From Microbacterium natoriense (GTDB lineage Bacteria; Actinomycetota; Actinomycetes; Actinomycetales; Microbacteriaceae): 64,000 bases of DNA. Within the stretch, counting starts at the first letter, position 1, and each line of letters begins with the position of its first letter. The stretch spans positions 2,728,001 through 2,792,000 of the forward strand of contig NZ_JAUSXV010000001.1 of assembly GCF_030816295.1 (NCBI RefSeq), written 5' to 3'. Shown one piece after another: positions 50,618 to 60,041 of this stretch. Under the pieces are notes generated by a model, which was not told where the DNA came from, did no database searches, and saw only the letters and a program-made list of their open reading frames with translations. A program made the position numbers and the translations under genes.

Positions 50618-51244
50618 GTGAAACCCGTGACTCATCGGCCCACGACCTCGAGATCGATCGCGATCGCACGGGTCGCCCTCGGTACCGCGGTGATCGGCAT
50701 CCTGTTCTACACCTACGTGATCGGGATTCCCGCGCAGGGCGCGAGTCCCCTCGACTACTTCGGCTACTTCACGAATCTCACGAGTCTGCTGACGGGCGTC
50801 CTCCTGATCACCACAGGCGCTCAGGCCCTCGGCAACCGAGAGACACCTACCGCGATGCACGCGGCCCGTGGCATCGCAGTGGCCTGCATGATCATCGTGG
50901 CCGCCATCTACAACCTCGTGGTCCCTGGAACGGGTTCCGCGCCCGTGTGGGTCAGCGCCACCCTCCACCTCGTTCTCCCGGTCCTGCTGGTGCTCGACTG
51001 GGCCCTCATCGCCGACAGGCCGCCCCTCCCCTGGCGGTGGATCTGGCTCGTGCTCCCCTATCCGCTGCTGTGGCTGACCGTGACACTGCTGCGCGGCGCG
51101 ACCGACGGCTGGGTTCCCTACGGATTCCTGTTGCCGGATCGAGGTCCCGCGCAGCTGTCCATGACGGTCCTCGCACTGCTCGTCGCCCTTCTGCTCGCTG
51201 CAGTTCTCACCTGGACCCTCAGCCGCCTCCCGGCGAGGCGCTGA
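50618..51244 (+). CDS. Pr6Pr family membrane protein
   Basis: 208 residues with six membrane segments. The conserved DYFGYFTNLTSLLTGVLL segment near residue 45 and ATLHLVLPVLLVLDW are typical of the Pr6Pr (FAR-17a/AIG1-like) family. Function unknown in bacteria. A strong hairpin follows its stop. Confidence 0.78.
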   Translation: MKPVTHRPTTSRSIAIARVALGTAVIGILFYTYVIGIPAQGASPLDYFGYFTNLTSLLTGVLLITTGAQALGNRETPTAMHAARGIAVACMIIVAAIYNLVVPGTGSAPVWVSATLHLVLPVLLVLDWALIADRPPLPWRWIWLVLPYPLLWLTVTLLRGATDGWVPYGFLLPDRGPAQLSMTVLALLVALLLAAVLTWTLSRLPARR

Positions 51245-51262
51245 GGCTGACGCCTCGGACCC

Positions 51263-51285
51263 TCGCGGCTGGGTCCCAGCCGCGA
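51263..51285 (+). terminator. hairpin after the Pr6Pr gene
   Basis: Inverted repeat TCGCGGCTGGG (51263-51273) and CCCAGCCGCGA (51275-51285) starts 19 bp after the stop. No U-run. Confidence 0.6.
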
Positions 51286-51405
51286 CTGCTACGGTGAGCG
51301 CGTCGGTATCTTGCCGACGTCAGGGAAGACTTCTTGTCGACCAACGGGCCCGCATCGGCCATTTCGTTCTCCGTCGCCTCCTCTGGGTGATCCTAGGAGC
51401 ACACC

Positions 51406-52542
51406 ATGCCCGTTCACACTCCCCTCGGCTCTCTCGAGCCGTCCATCCTTCCGGCCGGCTCCACCGCCGTCGTCTACTGCGAGGGCCAGTTCGGTGAGCA
51501 GGACGGAAAGACCGCCAACGGCCTGGTCAGGCATTCCGAGAAGTACGAGATCCTCAGCGTCATCGACAGCACCTGCGCATTCCAGGACGCGGGTGAGTTC
51601 CTCGACGGATCGCCCAACGGCATCCCGATCCTCGCGAACCTGGCCCAGGCCGTCGTCCACGCCGGTCGCGTGCCCGACTACCTGATCTGCGGCGTCGCAC
51701 CCGCCGACGGGCTTCTCTCCGCGGAACAGCGCGTGGTGCTCCTCGACGGCATCGCCCGGGGCATGCACATCATCAACGGCCTGCACGAGTTCCTCGGCGA
51801 CGACGTCGAGTTCGTCGCCGCGAGCCTGGCCGCGGGCGTCACGATCACCGATGTGCGCCGGCCGAAGGACACGAAGGATCTGCACCTGTTCACAGGCCGG
51901 ATCTTCGACGTCGCCTGCCCACGGATCGCCGTGCTCGGCACCGATGGCGCCATCGGCAAGCGCACGACCGCGACCCTTCTCGTCCAGGCGCTCAACGACC
52001 ACGGCATCCGCGCCGTGCTCGTCGGCACGGGACAGACGACGATCATTCAGGGCGGGCGCTACGGCGTAGCGCTCGACGCCCTCGTTCCGCAGTTCTGCTC
52101 GGGCGAGGTCGAGCACCAGGTCGTAGCGGCGTTCGAGGGCGAAGACCCCGACGTGATCGTCGTGGAGGGGCAGGGCGCGCTCAGCCATCCTGCCTACCTG
52201 ACGTCCGCGCACATACTCCGGGGCAGCCGTCCCGAAGCCGTGATCGTCCAGCATGCGCCGGGCCGCCGGGTCCTCGGCGACTTCCCGATGATGCCGATGC
52301 CCTCTGTCGCGAGCGAAGTCGCTCTCATCGAAGCATTCGCCGATACGCGCGTGATCGGCATCACCGTCAACCACGAGAACCTCACGGACGAACAGCTCTC
52401 GGCTGCGATCGACGAGATCGAACTCGACCTCGGGGTGCCCGCGACCGACCCGCTCACGCGTCCGAAGAGTCAGCTCGTCGAGATGGTTCTGCAGGCCTTC
52501 CCGTCTCTCAGCCCGCGGCTGACCAGCCGTATCGTCGGCTGA
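51406..52542 (+). CDS. DUF1611 domain P-loop protein (DgcN-like)
   Basis: 378 residues with a CCTAGGAGC ribosome site. The N-terminal Rossmann-like part (VVYCEGQFGEQDGKTANGLV) and a C-terminal P-loop part with GTDGAIGKRTTATLL and the conserved VEGQGALSHPAY motif identify DUF1611. In marine bacteria the DUF1611 protein DgcN acts with DgcA in D-glutamate use. Here there is no dgcA-like enolase-superfamily gene beside it. A possible -10 (TACGGT, 51290-51295) would start an RNA beginning with a CGTCGG/CCGACG hairpin (51301-51319). The 3' end overlaps the PemK-like gene by 35 bp. Confidence 0.75.
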   Translation: MPVHTPLGSLEPSILPAGSTAVVYCEGQFGEQDGKTANGLVRHSEKYEILSVIDSTCAFQDAGEFLDGSPNGIPILANLAQAVVHAGRVPDYLICGVAPADGLLSAEQRVVLLDGIARGMHIINGLHEFLGDDVEFVAASLAAGVTITDVRRPKDTKDLHLFTGRIFDVACPRIAVLGTDGAIGKRTTATLLVQALNDHGIRAVLVGTGQTTIIQGGRYGVALDALVPQFCSGEVEHQVVAAFEGEDPDVIVVEGQGALSHPAYLTSAHILRGSRPEAVIVQHAPGRRVLGDFPMMPMPSVASEVALIEAFADTRVIGITVNHENLTDEQLSAAIDEIELDLGVPATDPLTRPKSQLVEMVLQAFPSLSPRLTSRIVG

Positions 52543-53077
52543 GCGCCTGGGCGACGCGGCCGTAGCGCGGCCGATCGAGAACGGCTGCCTCACGGCGCAG
52601 TCCTTGCTCGTGCACGCTGTAGAGCTGTTCGATGTCGACCCACGATTCGCGTCCCTGCGAGTCCCAGGCGCCACTGCCGATCGAGAGGAAGTCTCTGTCG
52701 CCGTCGTGCGCCCTGCTGGTCATCCGCACCGCGTAGACACGTTCTGCGGACTGACGCCCGATCACCAGAACCGGGCGATCCTTGCCTCGGCCGTCGTTCT
52801 CCTCGTAGGGCACCCAGGTCCAGATGACCTCGCCGGCATCGGGCGCGCCATCGCGATCGGGCGCGTAGGCGAGCCGGAGATCGCGGATGCCGTCGGGATC
52901 GATGCTCATGGTCGCGGTTCCCGCGGCGCGGCCGGGATCGACGACGGCATCCGTCGTCGTCTCCTTCCGCAGATGCGCCCGCGGCCGCTGGGGATTCGAT
53001 TCCTGCGTGCGCCCTGGTCGGACGACGGCGAGCAGGATGTCGAGGAGTGCCGACACGATGCCGTTCGATTTAGCCAC
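52508..53077 (-). CDS. PemK/MazF-like protein, solitary
   Basis: 189 residues. After an N-terminal hydrophobic patch (IVSALLDILLAVVRPGR) and a charged linker to about residue 75, a PemK/MazF-like fold follows: GEVIWTWVPYEENDGRGKDR, PVLVIGRQ and RMTSRAHDGDRDFLSIGSGA. Canonical MazF toxins are about 110 residues and lie after an antitoxin gene; here there is no antitoxin neighbour and the head is long. It may not be a toxin. It converges with the DUF1611 gene. Confidence 0.72.
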   Translation of the reverse strand: MAKSNGIVSALLDILLAVVRPGRTQESNPQRPRAHLRKETTTDAVVDPGRAAGTATMSIDPDGIRDLRLAYAPDRDGAPDAGEVIWTWVPYEENDGRGKDRPVLVIGRQSAERVYAVRMTSRAHDGDRDFLSIGSGAWDSQGRESWVDIEQLYSVHEQGLRREAAVLDRPRYGRVAQALSRRYGWSAAG

Positions 53078-53103
53078 TCGCTCACCCTAGCCGCCGCACG
53101 CAG

Positions 53104-53138
53104 AAGCGCCCCGGACCCTCGCGGTGTCCGGGGCGCTT
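53104..53138. terminator. hairpin after amt
   Basis: A 12 bp inverted repeat (53104-53115, 53127-53138) lies 10 bp after the amt stop in the gap to the divergent PemK-like gene. It probably ends amt transcription. Confidence 0.75.
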
Positions 53139-53147
53139 GCGGTCAGG

Positions 53148-54383
53148 TCACTCGACGAGGGCGTATCCCTCTTCGCCGTGCACGACCTGGTCGACGCCGG
53201 CGATCTCGTCTTCGTTCGTGATGCGGAACCCGATCGTCTTCTCGATCGCGAAGCCGATGACGAAGGCTACGACGAAGGAGTAGACCAGGACGCCGATCGC
53301 GGCGATCGCCTGCACGGCCAGCTGACGGAAGTCACCGCCGACGAACAGACCGGTGCCGGTCGCGAACAGACCCAGGTACAGCGTTCCGAAGAGGCCGCCG
53401 ACGAGGTGGATGCCGACGACGTCCAGCGAGTCGTCGAACCCGAGACGGAACTTCAGCTCGACCGCGAGAGCGCAGATGATGCCGGCGAGTGCACCGAGCA
53501 GCAGGGACCAGCCGGGCGTCAGGTTGGCGCACGCCGGGGTGATCGCGACGAGACCGGCGACCGCACCAGAGGCCGCGCCGACCGAGGTGGCCTTGCCGTC
53601 CTTGATGCGCTCGACGAGGATCCAGCCGAGGATGGCCGCGGCGGTGGCGCCCAGCGTGTTCAGGCCGATCAGTCCGACGCCGCCCATGTCCTCCGCGAGC
53701 CACTCGGCGCCGGCGTTGAAGCCGAACCAGCCGAACCACAGCAGGGCCGCGCCGAGAAGCGTGAGCGGCACGTTGTGCGGCTTCAGGATGCCCTTCTGGA
53801 AACCGATGCGCTTGCCGAGGACGATCGCGAGAGCGAGCGCCGCAGCGCCGGCGTTGATGTGCACGGCGGTGCCACCAGCATAGTCGATGACGCTGATGCC
53901 GGCGTCCTCACCGAACAGCGCCGGACCGAGGTTCATGATCCAGCCGCCGCCCCAGACCCAGGCAGCGACCGGGAAGTAGCCGACCGTGGCGAACACGCCG
54001 GCGAAGATCAGCCAGGATCCGAACTTCGCACGATCGGCGATCGCGCCGGAGATCAGGGCGACGGTGATGATCGCGAAGGTCGCACCGTACGCCACTCCGA
54101 GCAGCGCGACGTTCGAACCGTCACCAGCCGCGAGACTCGACAGGCCGAAGTCGGCGAACGGATTGCCGGCGAACTGGGTGGGGCTCTCCACCGCGCTCAT
54201 CGAGAAGCCGAAGAGGATCCAGAGGACCGCGACAAGGCCGATCGAGCCGAAGCTCATCATCATCATGCTGATGACGCTCTTGGCCTTGACGAGCCCTCCG
54301 TAGAAGAAGGCGACGCCCGGGGTCATCAGCAGCACAAGGGCTGTGGCTGTGATCGCCCAGGAGATGTTGCCGGGTGCATCCAT
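53148..54383 (-). CDS. amt: ammonium transporter
   Basis: 411 residues, eleven predicted membrane segments. Family signatures: MTPGVAFFYGGLVKAKSVIS, the recruitment-site Asp and first pore His in DYAGGTAVHINAGAAALALA, and the second His in GIHLVGGLFGTLYLGL. It conducts ammonium/ammonia inward when nitrogen is scarce. No glnK or glnD follows, unlike the common amt-glnK-glnD operon. Two GlnR-type boxes sit upstream. Confidence 0.95.
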   Translation of the reverse strand: MDAPGNISWAITATALVLLMTPGVAFFYGGLVKAKSVISMMMMSFGSIGLVAVLWILFGFSMSAVESPTQFAGNPFADFGLSSLAAGDGSNVALLGVAYGATFAIITVALISGAIADRAKFGSWLIFAGVFATVGYFPVAAWVWGGGWIMNLGPALFGEDAGISVIDYAGGTAVHINAGAAALALAIVLGKRIGFQKGILKPHNVPLTLLGAALLWFGWFGFNAGAEWLAEDMGGVGLIGLNTLGATAAAILGWILVERIKDGKATSVGAASGAVAGLVAITPACANLTPGWSLLLGALAGIICALAVELKFRLGFDDSLDVVGIHLVGGLFGTLYLGLFATGTGLFVGGDFRQLAVQAIAAIGVLVYSFVVAFVIGFAIEKTIGFRITNEDEIAGVDQVVHGEEGYALVE

Positions 54384-54454
54384 GTGTAAACCTCACATTC
54401 GGGAACTGTGAGCTTCAGTGTGGCGATGCCCGATTTCCGGAAAGCGTGAAGTTT

Positions 54455-54470
54455 GTTGCGTCGAGGTTAC
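54455..54470 (-). promoter_or_regulatory. GlnR-type box, amt-proximal
   Basis: On the amt strand the site reads GTAAC-n6-GCAAC, matching the GlnR pattern gTnAC-n6-GnAAC. It lies 72 bp upstream of the amt start. Confidence 0.65.
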
Positions 54471-54485
54471 AGCGGGCCCTGCCAT

Positions 54486-54501
54486 GTGAACATCGCGTTA
54501 C
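54486..54501 (-). promoter_or_regulatory. GlnR-type box, amt-distal
   Basis: On the amt strand the site reads GTAAC-n6-TTCAC, a match with one weaker half. Its GTAAC starts 31 bp upstream of the proximal GTAAC, i.e. three helical turns. Confidence 0.6.
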
Positions 54502-54514
54502 ACGGGCCGCACAT

Positions 54515-55555
54515 TCAGCGTTCTGCGTGCGTGAGCGCGTTCAGACGCGAGATCGCGCGCAGGTATTTCTTGCGGTATCCGCCCCCGAGCATCTCCTCGG
54601 CGAAGACCTGATCGAGGCTGACTCCGGTGGCGACGATCGGGATCTGCGCGTCGTACACGCGGTCGACGAAGGCGACGAAGCGCAGCGCCTCCGATTGGTC
54701 GGTCAGCACGCTCACATCGCGCAGCCCGACCAGTTCGATGCCCGAGATGACCCGGAGGTACCGCGAGGGGTGCACGCGGGCGAGATGCGCGATCACCGCG
54801 GAGAAGGAATCGTCGGATGCCGTGCCCTGAGCCGCGACCGCGTCGATCGTGCGCGCGTACTCCTCCGCGGACGACACCACCGCGTGTCCGTCGAGCGCCC
54901 GCTGACGGAAGTCGACGCCGTCGATGCGCAGCGTCTGGAAGCTGTCGGACATGGCGTGGATCTCGCGGAGGAAGTCCTGGGCGGCGAAACGCCCCTCGCC
55001 GAGCGCGTTCGGGGGCGTATTCGACGTCGCAGCGAGCTTGGTGCCGGTGGGCACGAGCTCGCCGAGCAGACGGGTCATCACCATCGTGTCGCCAGGATCG
55101 TCGAGCTCGAACTCGTCGATGCAGAGCAGGTCCGCCCCCTTGAGCAGATCGACCGTGTTCTTGTACCCGAGCGCGCCCACGAGCGCGGTGTACTCGATGA
55201 ACGAGCCGAAGTACTTCCTCCGGGCAGGCATGGCGTGATAGATCGACGCGAGCAGATGCGTCTTGCCGACGCCGAACCCTCCGTCGAGGTACACCCCGGG
55301 CTTGACGTCGGGCTCCTTCTTCGCCCGGCTGAAGAGCCCCCCGCGCTTGACCGGCGCACCGCGACCGGCGAAGCGGATCAGGGTCTCCTTCGCCTCCTCC
55401 TGCGAGGGGTGAGCGGCGTCCGCGCGGTAGCTGTCGAAGGTGGCGCCGTCGAACTGGGGCGGAGGCACGAGGCTCGCCAGCATCTCGGGACCCGTGACGG
55501 TCGGCTGGCGCTCGGTCAGGTGCACGACGCGGGGGCTGCTCGCGGTGTCAGTCAT
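54515..55555 (-). CDS. zapE: cell division ATPase ZapE (AFG1 family)
   Basis: 346 residues from the ATG at 55555; 39 open codons upstream are not conserved. Walker A is [20 protein letters not shown], Walker B is [13 protein letters not shown], and sensor 1 is LAATSNTPP. ZapE influences the FtsZ ring in E. coli; its role in actinobacteria is little studied. Divergent from the rhodanese gene across 134 bp. Confidence 0.9.
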   Translation of the reverse strand: MTDTASSPRVVHLTERQPTVTGPEMLASLVPPPQFDGATFDSYRADAAHPSQEEAKETLIRFAGRGAPVKRGGLFSRAKKEPDVKPGVYLDGGFGVGKTHLLASIYHAMPARRKYFGSFIEYTALVGALGYKNTVDLLKGADLLCIDEFELDDPGDTMVMTRLLGELVPTGTKLAATSNTPPNALGEGRFAAQDFLREIHAMSDSFQTLRIDGVDFRQRALDGHAVVSSAEEYARTIDAVAAQGTASDDSFSAVIAHLARVHPSRYLRVISGIELVGLRDVSVLTDQSEALRFVAFVDRVYDAQIPIVATGVSLDQVFAEEMLGGGYRKKYLRAISRLNALTHAER

Positions 55556-55689
55556 CGGATTTTCCTGTGTCGAAGTCTTACGAATCCGGTGCCGGGGGTG
55601 CAGCGGGGATCTATCGTCGAAGGGACGGCTCAACACTACGCCGTCATCGCCTGCGTCATCACGCGCGCTCACCGTCTGAGGAGATCCCT

Positions 55690-56583
55690 GTGGCCATCGA
55701 GTTCGATTCGTCTTCCGCCAAGTTCGCCGAGTACGCCGAACCCGGTCGGCTCGTCACCACCGACTGGCTCGCCGCCCACCTCGACGCGCCCGGCCTCGTC
55801 GTGGTGGAGTCCGATGAAGACGTGCTTCTCTACGAGACCGGCCACATCCCCGGCGCCGTGAAGGTCGACTGGCACACCGAGCTCAACGACCCCGTCGTGC
55901 GGGATTACGTCGACGGCGAGGGCTTCGCTGCGCTCCTCGGCAGGAAGGGCATCTCACGCGACGACACCGTCGTGATCTACGGCGACAAGAACAACTGGTG
56001 GGCGGCGTACGCGCTGTGGGTGTTCTCGCTGTTCGGGCACGAGGACGTGCGTCTGCTCGATGGCGGTCGCGATCGCTGGATCGCGGAGGGCCGCGAGATC
56101 ACCCGAGAGACCACGAATCGCCCTCCGACGGAGTATCCCGTCGTCGAACGCGACGATTCCGTCATCCGCGCGTACAAGGACGACGTGCTCGCGCACCTGG
56201 GCAATCCGCTCATCGACGTCCGTTCTCCCGAGGAGTACAGCGGTGAGCGCACGACGGCCCCCGCATACCCCGAAGAGGGCGCGCTGCGCGCCGGCCACAT
56301 TCCGACGGCGCAGTCGGTGCCGTGGGGCAAGGCCGTCGCAGAGGACGGCGGATTCAAGCCGCGTACCGAACTCGAGGTGATCTACCGCGAAGGCGCCGGC
56401 CTCGCGGACGGCGATCAGGTCGTCGCGTACTGCCGCATCGGCGAACGTTCGAGCCACACGTGGTTCGTGCTGAAGCACCTGCTGGGCTTCCAGAACGTCC
56501 GCAACTACGACGGTTCGTGGACCGAATGGGGCAGCGCCGTGCGGGTGCCGATCGTCACGGGCACGGAGCCCGGTTCGCTCTGA
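55690..56583 (+). CDS. sseA: thiosulfate/3-mercaptopyruvate sulfurtransferase (tandem rhodanese)
   Basis: 297 residues from a GTG at 55690 with AGGAGA upstream. Two rhodanese domains: an inactive N-terminal one (about 20-140, [20 protein letters not shown]) and an active C-terminal one with the catalytic Cys in [15 protein letters not shown]. It transfers sulfane sulfur from thiosulfate or mercaptopyruvate. The SufE gene follows 19 bp on and likely receives the sulfur. Confidence 0.92.
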   Translation: MAIEFDSSSAKFAEYAEPGRLVTTDWLAAHLDAPGLVVVESDEDVLLYETGHIPGAVKVDWHTELNDPVVRDYVDGEGFAALLGRKGISRDDTVVIYGDKNNWWAAYALWVFSLFGHEDVRLLDGGRDRWIAEGREITRETTNRPPTEYPVVERDDSVIRAYKDDVLAHLGNPLIDVRSPEEYSGERTTAPAYPEEGALRAGHIPTAQSVPWGKAVAEDGGFKPRTELEVIYREGAGLADGDQVVAYCRIGERSSHTWFVLKHLLGFQNVRNYDGSWTEWGSAVRVPIVTGTEPGSL

Positions 56584-56602
56584 CCGTGTGAGAATGACAG
56601 GG

Positions 56603-57034
56603 ATGAGCACCTCGCACGTTCCCGATTCTCTCGCCGAGATCCGCGACACCTTCCTGGAGACCCCGGAGGCCGATCGTCTGCTGCTCCTGCTGGAGTTCGC
56701 CGACGAGCTGCCTCCTGTCTCCGACGAGGTCGCGGCGCACCCGGAGATGTACGAGCGCGTGGCCGAATGCCAGTCGCCGGTCTACATCCACCTGGAGATC
56801 GAGAACGGCATCGTCACGATGCACGCGACGGCGCCGGCTGAGGCGCCCACGACGCGCGGCTTCGCCAGCATCCTCGTGCAGGGCATCACGGGCCTCACAC
56901 CCGACGAGGTCCTCGCGATCCCCTCCGACTACCCGCAGACGATCGGTTTGACCAAGGCCGTATCTCCCCTGCGCATCGGCGGGATGACCGGGATGCTGAT
57001 GCGCGCCAAGAATCAGGTCACGCAGAAGCGCTGA
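56603..57034 (+). CDS. sufE: SufE-family sulfur acceptor protein
   Basis: 143 residues from the ATG at 56603 (an ATG at 56588 adds five). The sulfur-accepting Cys is in AECQSPVYIHLEI and the fold signature RLLLLLEFADELPPVSDEV is clear. Paired with SseA, it is the usual actinobacterial SseA-SufE unit for moving sulfur rather than a suf operon. Its 3' end overlaps the convergent hydrolase gene by 17 bp. Confidence 0.92.
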   Translation: MSTSHVPDSLAEIRDTFLETPEADRLLLLLEFADELPPVSDEVAAHPEMYERVAECQSPVYIHLEIENGIVTMHATAPAEAPTTRGFASILVQGITGLTPDEVLAIPSDYPQTIGLTKAVSPLRIGGMTGMLMRAKNQVTQKR

Positions 57035-58175
57035 ATCCCTGCTCGGCGAGCCAGCCGTCGATCGCGGCGGTCCACCCGTTCTGGTCGTAGTTCCAGATCT
57101 TGGTGTGCCGCGCGACGGTGAAGTGCGGCATCGTGACGAGGTCGGGGCGCGCCTGCTGGAGGGCGTGTGAGGCGTCGGACGGCACGAAGCCGTCGTCGTC
57201 GCTGTGCAGGATGAGCATCGGCGCGGAGAGCTCCTCCGCGCGTGCCACCATGTCGAGCCGATCGAAGGAGATCGCGTCGTCCGCGCCGCTCAGCTTCGCC
57301 ATCAGCGGGACTTCGAGCGCCCCCATGGCGAGAGCAGGCAGCGGCGCGCGCAGACCGGACTCCCGCGCCTGGAAACGCAGGACCGTGCGCCAGTCGACGA
57401 CCGGCGACTCCAGGATGAGGCCGACGATCCGGTCGCGGTTCGCGGAGTTGACCGCGGTCTGCAGCGAGATCGCACCGCCCATCGACCATCCCATCAGGAT
57501 GATGTTCTCCGCCCCGTGACGCAGCGCGTAGGAGATCGCGGCATCGATGTCGCGCCACTCGGCCGACCCCAGGGCGTAGGCGCCCGCTCTGCTGCGCGGA
57601 GCCTCGCCGTCGTTGCGGTACGACACCACGAGATTGGGAAGCCCGGCGGCGTGGAGCACGGGAACGGCTCTCAAGCACTCGGCGCGCATCGTGCCCCGTC
57701 CGTGCACCTGGATCACCCACGTCGTGGAAGCGCCGGGAAAGTACCACGCGGGGCACGGCCCGGCCGGCGAGCCGATCAGCACGTTCTCCCACGGCACATG
57801 CAGCTCACTCGGAGTCGAGTAGTACCAGCCGCTGAACAACGCCCCGCGGTCGACCTTTGCGCCGGGCTCTATCTGCGTGAGGAGCTTGCGCCGCACCGTC
57901 GTCGCGTCGGCGCTCAGCACCGCGCCCAGCTTCACGTAGCCATAGGTCCCCGTCGTGAACAGCCCGTAGCGTCCGGGAAGCTCCGTGTCGAGGGTGCGCT
58001 GCAACTCGATCGTCTGAGCGCCGGTGTCGACCGAGCGGATCACCACATCGGGCACGCGCTTGCCGACGCTCACCACCCTGCGAGCCGTGCCGAACACGAG
58101 CAGAGCGGCGACAGCCGCCCCGAAGGCCAGCAGCGCGGGGACAAGGAGCGCAACGGCGTGCCTGAGACTCTTCAT
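57018..58175 (-). CDS. membrane-anchored alpha/beta hydrolase
   Basis: 385 residues. One N-terminal membrane segment (AVALLVPALLAFGAAVAALL), a beta-rich insert of about 100 residues, then the hydrolase fold with VIQVHGRGTMRAE, nucleophile elbow LMGWSMGGAISLQT, acidic residue in LILHSDDDGFVP and a histidine-containing FTVARHTKIWN. Resembles the YfhR/BEM46 group of serine hydrolases. Substrate unknown. Confidence 0.83.
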   Translation of the reverse strand: MKSLRHAVALLVPALLAFGAAVAALLVFGTARRVVSVGKRVPDVVIRSVDTGAQTIELQRTLDTELPGRYGLFTTGTYGYVKLGAVLSADATTVRRKLLTQIEPGAKVDRGALFSGWYYSTPSELHVPWENVLIGSPAGPCPAWYFPGASTTWVIQVHGRGTMRAECLRAVPVLHAAGLPNLVVSYRNDGEAPRSRAGAYALGSAEWRDIDAAISYALRHGAENIILMGWSMGGAISLQTAVNSANRDRIVGLILESPVVDWRTVLRFQARESGLRAPLPALAMGALEVPLMAKLSGADDAISFDRLDMVARAEELSAPMLILHSDDDGFVPSDASHALQQARPDLVTMPHFTVARHTKIWNYDQNGWTAAIDGWLAEQGFSASA

Positions 58176-58200
58176 CGCTTCCTGACTCTAGCCTGTTGCC

Positions 58201-58782
58201 GTGACAGGACACCCCGATGCCGGGAGCGAATTCGACGCCGCCGTGGCGGAGCTTCGCGATACCGCCTTCCGCGCCGACATCACCGTCCGCGAGATCCCGA
58301 CACCACAGGGGCTGGCGCCGTTCGCGATCGCCCTCGCGGCGGACGTTCGTCCGGACGACGACGGCGAGTCCGTGTACGGCACGGGACGGTTCGTGCTGCT
58401 GCACGATCCCGACGGCCCGGCGGCCTGGGACGGTCCCTGGCGGATCGTGCTGTTCGCGCAGGCGCCGCTCGAGACCGAGATCGGCACCGACCCGCTTCTC
58501 GCCGATGTCGCATGGTCGTGGCTCGTCGACGCGCTCGACTCCCGGGGCGCCGTCTACCACTCGGCGTCAGGCACCTCGACCAAGACCCTCTCGAAGGGAT
58601 TCGGCGGCCTCGCCGTGGAAGGCGACGGCGCCCAGATAGAATTGCGGGCGTCCTGGACACCAGAGGGCCCCTTCCGACCGCACGTCGAAGCGTGGGCCGA
58701 ACTGGTCGGAATGCTGGCGGGTCTTCCGCCCGGTTCCGAGGGCATCGCCGTGATCGGCGCGCGAAAGGCTGCACGTGACTGA
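58201..58782 (+). CDS. DUF3000 domain-containing protein
   Basis: 193 residues from a GTG. DUF3000 is an actinobacterial family of unknown role, nearly always next to the ribonuclease D-like gene, as here with an 8 bp overlap. The segment GRFVLLHDPDGPAAWDGPWR and KTLSKGFGGLAVEGDGAQ are conserved family stretches. No membrane segments. Confidence 0.85.
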   Translation: MTGHPDAGSEFDAAVAELRDTAFRADITVREIPTPQGLAPFAIALAADVRPDDDGESVYGTGRFVLLHDPDGPAAWDGPWRIVLFAQAPLETEIGTDPLLADVAWSWLVDALDSRGAVYHSASGTSTKTLSKGFGGLAVEGDGAQIELRASWTPEGPFRPHVEAWAELVGMLAGLPPGSEGIAVIGARKAARD

Positions 58783-59968
58783 ATACTCCGTGATCTCGGA
58801 TGCCGAGGAGTTCCTCGCGGCCTGCGCCGCACTCGCAGACGGGACGGGACCCGTCGCGGTCGACGTCGAACGAGCATCCGGGTTCCGCTACTCGCAGCGC
58901 GCCTACCTCGTGCAGGTCTTCCGCCGGGGCGCCGGCGTCTTCCTCTTCGATCCGCCCCCGATCGGGGATTTCGCTCCTCTGCAGACGGCGATCGGCGACG
59001 CCGAGTGGGTGTTCCATGCCGCGAGCCAGGATCTTCCCTCCCTGCGTGAGCTCGGCCTGGAGCCGGCGACCATCTTCGACACCGAACTCGCCTCCCGCCT
59101 GCTCGGACACGAGCGGGTGGGACTCGGCGCCGTTGTCGAGGACACGCTGGGCATCGTGCTGAAGAAGGAGCACTCCGCAGCGGACTGGTCGACCAGGCCG
59201 CTGCCTGCAGCCTGGCTCGAGTATGCGGCGCTCGACGTCCTGCACCTGATCGACGTGCAGGAGGTCCTCACCGCGGAGCTCGAGGAGCAGGGCAAGACCG
59301 GGTTCGCCGCCGAGGAGTTCGCCGCGACGCTGAGCCGCCCGCCGAAGCCTCCTCGCGAGGACCCCTGGCGGCGTCTCAGCGGACTTCACCAGGTTCGCGG
59401 TTCGCGAAACCTGGCCGTCGCGCGCGAACTGTGGCGCGCCCGCGAGGCCTTCGCGCAGGAGCAGGACGTCTCCCCCGGCCGCCTGGTGCCCGATCGTTCG
59501 CTCGTCGCTGCCGTTCTCGGCAACCCGCAGAGCAAGTCGGCCCTCGCCGGGATCAAGGAGTTCCAGGGACGAGCCAGTCGTACGCAGATCGATCGCTGGT
59601 GGCAGGCGATCGTCGACGGACGCGCGACGGAGGAGCTCCCCCGCGAGCGCGTGCCGAGCGACACGCTTCCCCCACCGCGCGCGTGGTCGGACCGCAATCC
59701 GGAGGCGGATGCTCGGCTGAAGGCGGCCCGTCCCGTCGTCGAGGCGACAGCCGAGGAACTGGGGATGCCCACTGAGAACCTGCTGACCCCCGAGTTCTTG
59801 CGGCGCATCGCCTGGGATCTGCCCGGCACGACTGCCGACGAGCTCGGCGCAGCTCTCGCTGCACTGGGCGCGCGCCCCTGGCAGATTGCACAGACTGCAC
59901 AGAAGATCGCCGACGCCTTTGTAGAGGCGACGCAATCGGTTGACGAGCCCGCACCACCCGCTTCGTAG
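58775..59968 (+). CDS. rnd: ribonuclease D-like HRDC protein
   Basis: 397 residues. The DEDD exonuclease acids can be placed in VAVDVERASGFRYSQRAYLV (DxE), VFHAASQDLPSL (Asp), and AALDVLHLIDVQE (Asp). Two HRDC-like helical regions follow (about 200-290 and 300-390). It would trim 3' ends of structured RNA. It overlaps DUF3000 by 8 bp. Confidence 0.92.
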   Translation: MTEYSVISDAEEFLAACAALADGTGPVAVDVERASGFRYSQRAYLVQVFRRGAGVFLFDPPPIGDFAPLQTAIGDAEWVFHAASQDLPSLRELGLEPATIFDTELASRLLGHERVGLGAVVEDTLGIVLKKEHSAADWSTRPLPAAWLEYAALDVLHLIDVQEVLTAELEEQGKTGFAAEEFAATLSRPPKPPREDPWRRLSGLHQVRGSRNLAVARELWRAREAFAQEQDVSPGRLVPDRSLVAAVLGNPQSKSALAGIKEFQGRASRTQIDRWWQAIVDGRATEELPRERVPSDTLPPPRAWSDRNPEADARLKAARPVVEATAEELGMPTENLLTPEFLRRIAWDLPGTTADELGAALAALGARPWQIAQTAQKIADAFVEATQSVDEPAPPAS

Positions 59969-60041
59969 GTTCGATCCAACCGATTCTTCCCGCCTCCGCG
60001 CCCTTCCTAGACTGAGGGCACCGCACAAACTTGGAGGCAGA

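Noticed and set aside
59939..60013. Promoter-like TTGACG and TAGACT before fadA
   Set aside because: The two hexamers are about 60 bp apart, so they cannot form one promoter; the -35 at proper spacing is poor.
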